Origin: Sandaracinobacteroides sp964394815
GTDB lineage: Bacteria; Pseudomonadota; Alphaproteobacteria; Sphingomonadales; Sphingomonadaceae
Direction of reading: 5' to 3'
Assembly: GCA_964394815.1 (NCBI GenBank)
Contig: CAYMZC010000067.1
Span: 1-12,895, forward strand
Length of the DNA stretch: 12,895 nt
The translations under genes were made by a program, and so were the position numbers. Shown here one piece after another: positions 5,529-12,224 of this stretch. Under the pieces are notes generated by a model. It did no database searches. It saw only the letters and a program-made list of their open reading frames with translations, and was not told the DNA's origin. The stretch's first letter is position 1. Every line of letters begins with the position of its first letter.

Positions 5529-8446
5529 TCCGCGACACGGGCGAGAAGATCATAATCGCCCCAGTTGCGCGCCTGCGCCATGTTGAGCTTCGCCTCGAAG
5601 GGCCGGTCACCCAGGAGATAGCTGCCGGCAAGCGCACGCCAGTCCGCGACGGCTTCGGCGATGTGCGCCTCAACATCCGCGGGCCTGGCCCGCTTGCCCA
5701 GCGCCGGCCTGACTTCACCAGGGGACTGGCCGCCCGAAAGCTTCAGATAGAGCAGGTCCGTCACCTTGCCCGGTGGCACGCCCGGAAAGGCGCCCGCTTC
5801 GGCCATGGCGGCCAGAAGCGCCAGCTGCGTCTGCCACAGCGTCTTCACATCGGCGATGCCCGGCACGCCGCCCGTCTTGTAATCGACAATGCGCAGGCCT
5901 TCGTCAGCGGAATCGATGCGATCAGCCCTGCCGTTCAGGGTCACGCCCCGCCATTCCATCACGCCGCTTTCCTCCCACGCCAGCGGAGTCCAGATGTCAT
6001 CCTCCCGCAGGCGGTCGAGCACGAAGCGCACCATCCGCATCACGCGCGGGCGCCACAGGGCGGCAAGATCGGGCCGGTCGCCCAGCTTCGCCAGTTCCGC
6101 ATCCACCAGCCCATCGAGGGCGGCGATGTCGCTGTGGCCTTCCTTCAGCCAGCGTTCCAGAATGTCGTGCACCACCCGCCCGCGCTCGCCCGCCGTCGGC
6201 TCGGCATCGCGCGGGTCCAGCGGCCTGAGCTTCAGCATGTGGCGGGCGTAAAAGCTGAAAGGGTCGGCCTTCAGCGTCGCCACTTCGGTCACGCTCATCC
6301 TGCGCGGGCGCTGGCTGGCGGGGGGCGCGGGGGCTGGGCGGTCGATGAGGACAGGCCTTTCCGGGCGGTCAAGCTCCCGCGCGGCGGAAAGCAGCGCGCG
6401 CCCGCGCGGTGAAAGCCTGCCTTCATCGGGCAGGCCGCCGGCGGCAGCCGCCAGCCGCTGCCAGAAGCGCGAGGGGACGGATGGCGCCCCGCCTTCCCGC
6501 GCCGACCGGGTGAGAAGCACCTCGGGCGCGCCGAGGCCCATGGCGAAGTCATGCGCCTGCATGCCCGTGCGGCGGGCAAGGCCGGGCAGGCCGAGCACGC
6601 GGCGGATTGCGGGCGCCAGAAACGGATCGGGTGCCGGAACGCCGGGCCACACCTGCTCGTTCAGCCCGCCCATGACAATCAGATCCGCCGTCTGCAGCCG
6701 CGCCTCCAGTGGCCCCCAGATGGACAGTTGCGGATGGCGGCGCCAGCGCGGCCGCACGCTCTGGCCCGCCATCAGGCCCTGCACAAGGGCTGCGGCATCC
6801 TCCGGCCGCACGGACAGGCGCGAAAGATCGGGCCGCGATTCCTCCAGCGCATCGAACAGCCCGGAAAGCGCGGCGCCAGCCTCCCCCTGCCACAAGGCGG
6901 GGCCGGCAAGGCGTTCAGCCACTGCACGCAGACAGTCCATGAGGGCGGTCGCATTGCCGGGCAGCGGCTCCAGCGGGGCCAGAAGCGGCCTTGCCTCCTC
7001 CTCCCACCAGGCAGCGATTGCCTTCAGCTCTGAAGATGCAAGTCCGGAAGACGCAAGCCGGGCCGATACACCGGCCAGCCCCGGCGCCGGCCGCAGCCCG
7101 CGCAGGGCCTTCCTGTCAAGCGCGCGCACATGGTTGAGCCAGCCAAGCCGGCCGTCGCCTGCCATGGCGAGCGGATGCTGCAGGGCCGCCAGCAGGCGAA
7201 CGGGGGCAAAGGCCTCTCCTGCAGCAGCCGCCAGCGCAACAAGGAAGCTGCCCGGCCAGGTCGCGGCAAGCGGCTCACCTGCGCTGTCGTCGATATCGAT
7301 GCCGAAGCGGCGCAACTGCACCACCACCCGCCGCGCGAGTGTCCTGTCCGGTGTCACCAGCGCGCCGGTCGCGCCTTCGCGCTCCACCAGCTTGCGCAGG
7401 GCAAGGGCGATCACCAGCGCTTCTTCGGCCGGATGGGCTGCTTCCACCATGCGCAGGCCGGAAAGCGCCTCGGCCTCTGGCGCGGCCAGCCGCGCGCCGC
7501 TCAGCGCGGGGGGGTGCATGGCCAACGAGACAAGCGCTGCCCGCGCCGGCGGGCTGCCGGAATGGCCGGGCGCTACATGGGGCCAGGGCCGCGCTTCCGC
7601 CAGCGCCAGCCCGCAGGCATGGATCAGGCCCAGCATTCCATATTGGGGGTGGGTTTCCAGCCCCTCGCGGATATGGCTTGCCACTTCTTCGTCGAGCGCA
7701 AGGTCAAGCCCGGGCAGCAGCAGCAGGCTGCCCGGCATGCGCACCACCACACGCGCCAGCCGGGCGACAGCTGGCGGCGCGCTGGCGAAGCCCGCCATCA
7801 CCACCCCGTGCGGCGGCGGAGAGGCAGCCCAGCGCGCGGCAAGCGCATCGAGCATCCGGTTGCGCCGGGCGGCAGGATCCAGAAGGCCGCGCGCCTCCAG
7901 CACCTCGGGCCAGGCGCGGTAGAGGGTTTCAAGGATGCGGGCATTGACCTCCCAATGCGCCTGCAACGCTCCTTCGGGCGCAGCCTCGGCCAGCTCGGCG
8001 GCAGAGCGCCCCTCGATCTCAAGTGTGTCGAGCGCCGAGGCCAGCTGGGCGGCAAGCGCCAGCGCCTCGGGGCTTTGCAGCTGCCGCGCCGAGGACAATA
8101 TGGCCGCCAGAGCCACCTGCCGGGCAAGAACCGGCATGTCAGGCCGTCCGGCGGCTGGCCCTTCCAGCGTTTCGGCGAAACTGCCCGTGGCAAAGGCGTC
8201 CCCGGCCATCTCGTCGAGGTCACCGGCCGGGGCCATGCGCGGAAGCAGCAGCGCCTTCCCGGCCGACTGGCGGACAAAGGCGTCGGAAAGCGCCCGCACC
8301 GCCCGGCGGCTGGGCAGGATGACCAGCATGCGCGCCAGATCGAGCGGATCGGCATGGCGCGCCAGAAGGCCGGCGGCGAGATCGTCGGCAAACGGCCGCC
8401 AGGCCGCTATGGTGAACAGCCCGACCCGAGGGTCAGAGCCACTCAA
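5513..8446 (-). CDS. addB: Double-strand break repair protein AddB
   Basis: A 977-residue AddB, the partner of AddA in end resection. The N-terminal helicase-like half has LPSRRAVRAL (44–53) where a Walker A would lie; it lacks GKT/S, so this subunit is probably not an active ATPase, as known for the alphaproteobacterial branch. The C-terminal nuclease domain has VVHDILERW with His760, GRADRID with Asp842, and IVDYKTG with Asp855 and Lys857, followed by WQTQLALL, matching the RecB-family PD-(D/E)XK site. The Fe-S cysteines known from Bacillus AddB are not seen: DPFSFYA at 728–734 stands where a cysteine is usual, and there is no cysteine after the nuclease site. The start is TTG at 8446, with GGAG 7 bases upstream, overlapping the end of murU by 14 bases. 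No in-frame ATG precedes the conserved LFTIAAW. Confidence 0.94.
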   Translation of the reverse strand: MSGSDPRVGLFTIAAWRPFADDLAAGLLARHADPLDLARMLVILPSRRAVRALSDAFVRQSAGKALLLPRMAPAGDLDEMAGDAFATGSFAETLEGPAAGRPDMPVLARQVALAAILSSARQLQSPEALALAAQLASALDTLEIEGRSAAELAEAAPEGALQAHWEVNARILETLYRAWPEVLEARGLLDPAARRNRMLDALAARWAASPPPHGVVMAGFASAPPAVARLARVVVRMPGSLLLLPGLDLALDEEVASHIREGLETHPQYGMLGLIHACGLALAEARPWPHVAPGHSGSPPARAALVSLAMHPPALSGARLAAPEAEALSGLRMVEAAHPAEEALVIALALRKLVEREGATGALVTPDRTLARRVVVQLRRFGIDIDDSAGEPLAATWPGSFLVALAAAAGEAFAPVRLLAALQHPLAMAGDGRLGWLNHVRALDRKALRGLRPAPGLAGVSARLASSGLASSELKAIAAWWEEEARPLLAPLEPLPGNATALMDCLRAVAERLAGPALWQGEAGAALSGLFDALEESRPDLSRLSVRPEDAAALVQGLMAGQSVRPRWRRHPQLSIWGPLEARLQTADLIVMGGLNEQVWPGVPAPDPFLAPAIRRVLGLPGLARRTGMQAHDFAMGLGAPEVLLTRSAREGGAPSVPSRFWQRLAAAAGGLPDEGRLSPRGRALLSAARELDRPERPVLIDRPAPAPPASQRPRRMSVTEVATLKADPFSFYARHMLKLRPLDPRDAEPTAGERGRVVHDILERWLKEGHSDIAALDGLVDAELAKLGDRPDLAALWRPRVMRMVRFVLDRLREDDIWTPLAWEESGVMEWRGVTLNGRADRIDSADEGLRIVDYKTGGVPGIADVKTLWQTQLALLAAMAEAGAFPGVPPGKVTDLLYLKLSGGQSPGEVRPALGKRARPADVEAHIAEAVADWRALAGSYLLGDRPFEAKLNMAQARNWGDYDLLARVAEWLGR

Positions 8447-9167
8447 GCAGCATCTCCGTCTGCTTCACGGCGGCGGCGGTGCCCACATCGAACCACAGGC
8501 CCTGATGCACCACGCCATAAAGCCGGCCTTCGGCGGCGGCCTTGTCCCACAGGCGGTTCATCGAAAAGGGGGTGGGCGCCTCGCCCTCGAACAGCCGCTT
8601 CGACAGCATCTGCAGGCCGGTGAAGACGAAGGGGGCAACCCGGCCCGGCCGGCGGCGGATGAGCCTTCCTGCCGGGTCCATGTGGAAATCGCCCTGGCCC
8701 TGATGGCAATTGGCGCGCGCCAGCGGAATCATCAGCAGCAGCGCGTCCATCTCGTCCGGGTTCCAGCGGCCGGCCAACAGCTCCACCGCGCCCACCGGCC
8801 CGTCGATCCAGATGTTGTCGGCGTTGATGGCAAGGAAGGGGTCCGCGTCGATCAGCGGCAGCGCCCGGGTGATTCCGCCGCCGGTTTCCAGAAGCTCGGC
8901 GCGCTCATCGGAAATGCGGATGTCGAGCCCTGAGGGCCTCGCCGCCAGATGCGCCTCCAGCCTGTCGGCCATATAATGCACATTCACCACGGCCTGCCGG
9001 ACTCCGCCGGCGCGCAGCGTGTCGAGCGCACGATCGAGCAGCGTGCGCCCCGCCACCTGCACGAGCGGCTTTGGCCGGGTGGCGGTCAGCGGCCGCATCC
9101 GCCGGCCGAGGCCGGCTGCCAGCACCATCGCGGCGGACGGCGCTTCTGACCTGACGCTGCCGCTCAT
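8433..9167 (-). CDS. murU: MurU-like nucleotidyltransferase (N-acetylmuramate-1-phosphate uridylyltransferase)
   Basis: A 244-residue sugar-1-phosphate nucleotidyltransferase. MurU joins MurNAc-1-phosphate and UTP to give UDP-MurNAc, recycling cell-wall sugar and bypassing the MurA/MurB route. The N-terminal signature LAAGLGRRMRPLT followed by RPKPL covers residues 16–35. ETGGGI (94–99) is a nucleotide/sugar loop, NADN (115–118) supplies the metal-binding Asp117, and WFDVGT (225–230) is the typical C-terminal metal site. I chose ATG at 9167 over earlier in-frame starts (the frame opens to 9284) because it forms an ATGA overlap with the amgK stop, has AGGGGCAGGG just upstream, and leaves a normal leader before the signature. 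The adjacent kinase gene makes MurU more likely than a mannose-1-phosphate guanylyltransferase, with which such proteins are often confused. Confidence 0.85.
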   Translation of the reverse strand: MSGSVRSEAPSAAMVLAAGLGRRMRPLTATRPKPLVQVAGRTLLDRALDTLRAGGVRQAVVNVHYMADRLEAHLAARPSGLDIRISDERAELLETGGGITRALPLIDADPFLAINADNIWIDGPVGAVELLAGRWNPDEMDALLLMIPLARANCHQGQGDFHMDPAGRLIRRRPGRVAPFVFTGLQMLSKRLFEGEAPTPFSMNRLWDKAAAEGRLYGVVHQGLWFDVGTAAAVKQTEMLLEWL

Positions 9168-10171
9168 CGCCCTGCCCCTTCCATGCACCAGCCGGCCCGC
9201 CGCTCCTGCGGCACATGCGCATCGAACCAGGTCTTCACGGGCGCAAGCGCCGGGTGGGCGAAATTGCGGTCGAGATAGGCCCACACACGTGGCAGCCGCT
9301 CGACATAGCCGGCGCGGCCATCACGATCGCGCAGGCGGACGAAGACGCCCAGGATCTTCACGTTGCGCTGGGCGCCAAGCACTTCATAGGTGGTGCGGAA
9401 GGCCGCCCGGTCATCGACACCGCCATCCAGCATATACTGGTCCAGCATCTGCTTCTCGATCCGGGGGGACACGTCCCGCCGGGCATCCTGCAGCAATGAG
9501 ACAAGATCATAGGCCCGGTGGCCCGCCAGCGCGTCCTGGAAATCCAGAAGGCCAAGCCCCCGGATGCCCGGCCTGCCGGGCAGCAGCATCAGATTGTCCG
9601 CATGATAGTCGCGCAAGGTGACGACGGGCGCCCTGTCCGTCTCTGCCAGCACATCGGCCCATGCCTTGTCCCAGGCGGCCAGATAGGCGCTCTCGTCGAT
9701 GTCCAGCCCGGCCGCCCGGCCATACCATTCGGCAAAGACCATCACCTCGCGCGCAAGGGTTGCACGGTCATAGGGCTCAAGCTCCAGCGGCGGCGGCAGG
9801 CGGTGCAGTTCGTTCAGCAGGCGCACGGCCAGCCCATAGACAGCATCCTCGCGGCCCGGCTCCGCCTTCAGCACCGGGCCGACGAGATCGTCGCCGAAAT
9901 CCTCGATCAGCAGAAAGCCCGCCTCGAGATCCCCGGCGAGGATGCGCGGCGCTGAAAAGCCGGCCCCCACCAGAAGATCGGCAATGCGGATGAAGGGGCG
10001 CACATCCTCATGCGCGGGCGGCGCATCCATCAGCACCGCCTGCCTGCCACGATCATTCACGCGGAAATAGCGTCGGAAGCTGGCGTCGCCCGCCAGCGGG
10101 GCGATGTCGGCTGCACCCCAGCCATGGCGCGCCAGAAAATCCCTGGCGCCGTCACGCACCTGCATTGTCAC
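9164..10171 (-). CDS. amgK: AmgK-like N-acetylmuramate/N-acetylglucosamine anomeric kinase
   Basis: A 335-residue aminoglycoside-phosphotransferase-fold kinase. AmgK phosphorylates C1 of MurNAc or GlcNAc, giving the substrate for MurU. The nucleotide loop LAGDASFRRYF spans residues 26–36. The catalytic loop LRDYHADNLM (186–195) has Asp188 as likely base and Asn193 as metal ligand; LLDFQDALAG (208–217) supplies the second metal Asp210. IEDFGDD (89–95) is the usual hinge-region motif. The frame opens with GTG at 10171; ATG at 10165 is two codons in. GGAG at 10176–10179 lies 4 bases from the GTG and 10 from the ATG, so the choice is open. The stop overlaps the murU start (ATGA), an arrangement typical of amgK–murU. 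It follows tsaE by 25 bases that hold a hairpin containing the Shine-Dalgarno. Confidence 0.86.
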   Translation of the reverse strand: MTMQVRDGARDFLARHGWGAADIAPLAGDASFRRYFRVNDRGRQAVLMDAPPAHEDVRPFIRIADLLVGAGFSAPRILAGDLEAGFLLIEDFGDDLVGPVLKAEPGREDAVYGLAVRLLNELHRLPPPLELEPYDRATLAREVMVFAEWYGRAAGLDIDESAYLAAWDKAWADVLAETDRAPVVTLRDYHADNLMLLPGRPGIRGLGLLDFQDALAGHRAYDLVSLLQDARRDVSPRIEKQMLDQYMLDGGVDDRAAFRTTYEVLGAQRNVKILGVFVRLRDRDGRAGYVERLPRVWAYLDRNFAHPALAPVKTWFDAHVPQERRAGWCMEGAGR

Positions 10172-10174
10172 TCA

Positions 10175-10193
10175 TCTCCGGCAGGGCCGGAGA
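10175..10193 (-). promoter_or_regulatory. 8-bp hairpin containing the amgK Shine-Dalgarno
   Basis: TCTCCGGC (10175–10182) and GCCGGAGA (10186–10193) form a perfect stem with a 3-base loop. In the minus-strand message the downstream arm ends in GGAGA, the Shine-Dalgarno of amgK, and the structure begins 3 bases after the tsaE stop codon. Ribosomes finishing tsaE would open it, so it fits a device that couples amgK translation to tsaE. The stem is certain; the role is inferred. Confidence 0.5.
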
Positions 10194-10196
10194 CAA

Positions 10197-10655
10197 TCAG
10201 GAGGCGTTGCCCGGCCACCGGCCTTTCCAAGCCGGGGATGCATGGGAAGTCAAGCGGCGGTCTGGCCCGCCAGCGCCATCCAGCCTGATCCAGAGGCGTT
10301 CCGGCCAGAAGGCCGCGCCGAGGCGTTCCGGCCATTCGACCAGCAGCGCGCCATCGGCCAGCCAGTCATCAAGGCCAAGCGCCTCCACCTCCGATGATCG
10401 CTCCAGCCGGTAGAGATCGGCATGGGCGACGGGAACATCGAGATCGGGATAGGTCTGCACAAGGGTGAAGCTGGGGCTGGGCACCTCGCCGCGATGGCCC
10501 AGCGCCTCGAGGATGGCGCGGGCCAGGGTGGTCTTTCCAGCACCGAGGTCACCCGAAAGCGCCACCACGTCGCCGGGGGCAAGCACTGCGGCTATACGGG
10601 CGCCCAGCGCCCGCATCCCGGCTTCGTTCAGCGTCTGGGCCAGCCCTGTTTCCAC
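10197..10655 (-). CDS. tsaE: tRNA threonylcarbamoyladenosine biosynthesis ATPase TsaE
   Basis: A 152-residue P-loop protein of the YjeE/TsaE family. It assists the TsaB–TsaD complex in making t6A at position 37 of ANN-decoding tRNAs. The Walker A GDLGAGKT is at 35–42. The family motif SPSFTLVQTY lies at 60–69, HADLYRL at 78–84, and LLVEWPERL at 104–112 contains the conserved Glu107 of the Walker-B-like strand. The start is GTG at 10655; no in-frame ATG lies before Walker A except Met14, which would remove the first strand. The Shine-Dalgarno is weak (GGGCGGACGG) and lies in the 13 bases after the ahcY stop, so translation is probably coupled to ahcY. A 15-base direct repeat in the second half encodes WPERL twice. 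Confidence 0.93.
   Translation of the reverse strand: METGLAQTLNEAGMRALGARIAAVLAPGDVVALSGDLGAGKTTLARAILEALGHRGEVPSPSFTLVQTYPDLDVPVAHADLYRLERSSEVEALGLDDWLADGALLVEWPERLGAAFWPERLWIRLDGAGGPDRRLTSHASPAWKGRWPGNAS
10293..10334. repeat. In-frame 15-bp direct repeat inside tsaE
   Basis: GAGGCGTTCCGGCCA occurs at 10293–10307 and again at 10320–10334. The 27-base offset is nine codons, so both copies are read in the same frame and encode WPERL (residues 108–112 and 117–121). The first copy follows the conserved Glu107. It may be a small local duplication or a chance codon match of two similar motifs. Confidence 0.7.
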
Positions 10656-10668
10656 GCGCCGTCCGCCC

Positions 10669-12078
10669 TCAGTAGCGGTAATGCTCGGGCTTGAACGGCC
10701 CTTCGGGCGCGACGCCGATATAGGCCGCCTGGTGCGGGGCCAGCTTCGTCAGCTTCACGCCAAGCTTCTCGAGGTGCAGGGCCGCCACCTTCTCGTCGAG
10801 ATGCTTGGGCAGCACATGCACCCTGTTGTCATAGCTGGCGCCATTGGCCCACAGCTCGATCTGGGCCAGCACCTGGTTGGTGAAGGAGGCGCTCATCACG
10901 AAGCTGGGGTGGCCGGTTGCGCAGCCCAGGTTCACCAGCCGCCCCTTGGCCAGCACGATCAGGCGCTTGCCATCGGGGAAAACCACTTCGTCCACCTGCG
11001 GCTTCACCTCTTCCCAGGGGAAGTTCGAAAGCGCGCCGATCTGGATCTCGGCATCGAAGTGGCCGATGTTGCAGACGATGGCCCGGTCCTTCATCGCCCG
11101 CATGTGGTCGATGGTGATGACATCGGTGTTGCCCGTCGCCGTCACGAAGATGTCGGCCTGGGGGGCCGCCTCGTCCATGGTGACGACCTGATAGCCTTCC
11201 ATCGCCGCCTGCAGGGCGCAGATCGGGTCCACTTCGGTCACGAGAACCCGGGCGCCGCCGTTGCGCAGCGATGCAGCCGAGCCCTTGCCCACATCCCCGA
11301 AGCCGGCGACCACGGCGACCTTGCCGGCCAGCATCACATCGGTCGCACGGCGGATGCCATCGACCAGCGATTCCTTGCAGCCATAGAGATTGTCGAACTT
11401 CGACTTGGTGACGCTGTCGTTCACGTTGATCGCCGGGAAGGGCAGATGGCCACGGCCGGCGATTTCATAGAGGCGGTGAACGCCGGTGGTGGTTTCTTCC
11501 GAGACGCCCTTGATCGAAGCCTGGGTCTTCAGGAAAAAGCCCGGCGTCGCCGCCGCCCGCTCGCGGATCATGCGGAAATATTCCACTTCCTCCTCGTTGG
11601 CGGGCTCGGGCAGGGGTTCGCCGGCTTCGAAACGGGCGCCCTTCAGGATGTACATGGTGGCGTCGCCGCCATCGTCGAGGATCATGTTCGCGCTATGGTC
11701 GCCCCACTGGAAGATGGCGTCGACGAACTGCCAATATTCGCGCAGGCTCTCGCCCTTGTGCGCAAATACGGGAATGCCGGCGGCCGCGATGGCGGCAGCC
11801 GCATGATCCTGGGTGGAGAAGATGTTGCACGAGGACCAGCGCACCTCGGCGCCCAGCGCCGTCAGCGTCTCGATGAGGACGGCGGTCTGGATCGTCATGT
11901 GCAGGCAGCCGGCAATGCGCGCGCCGCTCAGCGGCTTAGCCGCGCCGAATTCGCCGCGCAGCGCCATCAGGCCCGGCATCTCGGTTTCGGCAATGGCGAT
12001 TTCCTTGCGCCCCCAGCCCGAAAGCGAAAGGTCGGCGACTGCGAAATCATTGAAGGCTGGCGTCTGGCTGTCGGCCAC
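10669..12078 (-). CDS. ahcY: Adenosylhomocysteinase (S-adenosylhomocysteine hydrolase)
   Basis: Cleaves S-adenosylhomocysteine to adenosine and homocysteine with bound NAD, keeping SAM-dependent methylation going. The frame is open up to a TTG at 12141, but I chose GTG at 12078: GGAG (12087–12090) lies 8 bases upstream, and the 469-residue product matches bacterial family size. Substrate residues are seen in HMTIQTAVL (His60), LDDGGD (135–140) and SEETTTG (193–199). NVNDSVTKSKFDNLYGCKES contains Lys225, Asp229, Asn230 and Cys234, equivalent to human Lys186, Asp190, Asn191 and Cys195. The NAD-binding GFGDVGKG is at 259–266. The C-terminal KPEHYRY (463–469) supplies the Lys and Tyr that reach into the partner subunit's NAD site. 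The segment around 150–185, rich in Glu and Pro, is the extra stretch common in bacterial and plant enzymes. It leads the seven-gene minus-strand run. Confidence 0.97.
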   Translation of the reverse strand: MADSQTPAFNDFAVADLSLSGWGRKEIAIAETEMPGLMALRGEFGAAKPLSGARIAGCLHMTIQTAVLIETLTALGAEVRWSSCNIFSTQDHAAAAIAAAGIPVFAHKGESLREYWQFVDAIFQWGDHSANMILDDGGDATMYILKGARFEAGEPLPEPANEEEVEYFRMIRERAAATPGFFLKTQASIKGVSEETTTGVHRLYEIAGRGHLPFPAINVNDSVTKSKFDNLYGCKESLVDGIRRATDVMLAGKVAVVAGFGDVGKGSAASLRNGGARVLVTEVDPICALQAAMEGYQVVTMDEAAPQADIFVTATGNTDVITIDHMRAMKDRAIVCNIGHFDAEIQIGALSNFPWEEVKPQVDEVVFPDGKRLIVLAKGRLVNLGCATGHPSFVMSASFTNQVLAQIELWANGASYDNRVHVLPKHLDEKVAALHLEKLGVKLTKLAPHQAAYIGVAPEGPFKPEHYRY

Positions 12079-12224
12079 GGGGCATGCTCCGGATCTTTGG
12101 GAAATATGCCGTTCAATACCCTTCGCCGCCATCAGTTGCAAGTTTCTTTAAGTCTTTATGTGACGCCCTGTCCTGCCCCGCCGCCTTTGGCAAAAGCCGG
12201 GAAAGCCGCTAGCAGCACGTCGCG
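12079..12224. promoter_or_regulatory. Divergent promoter region between ahcY and pabB
   Basis: 146 bases between start codons. For ahcY, TTGCAA (12136–12141, minus strand) is followed after 17 bases by TATTGA (12113–12118); this would give a leader of about 28 bases with the GGAG site in it. The match is weak (4/6 and 3/6). No clear promoter was found for pabB. I looked for an SAH or SAM riboswitch and saw no recognisable core; the leader predicted here is also too short for one. Confidence 0.35.

Noticed and set aside
6345..8623. Two overlapping long plus-strand open frames opposite addB.
   Set aside because: Both lie over the motif-bearing addB frame, and one is Ser/Arg/Ala-rich low complexity, as typical for a shadow frame.
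9168..9284. An extended murU start at 9284.
   Set aside because: It would add 39 Arg/Ala-rich residues read out of frame within amgK; ATG 9167 has the typical ATGA overlap.
12079..12141. A longer ahcY start at TTG 12141, adding 21 residues.
   Set aside because: No Shine-Dalgarno was seen there, while GTG 12078 has GGAG at ideal spacing, and the extra residues do not resemble family N-termini.
12079..12224. A possible SAH or SAM riboswitch upstream of ahcY.
   Set aside because: I could not find the conserved core or a matching pseudoknot; only a weak 5-bp GGCAT/ATGCC pairing with a long loop is seen.
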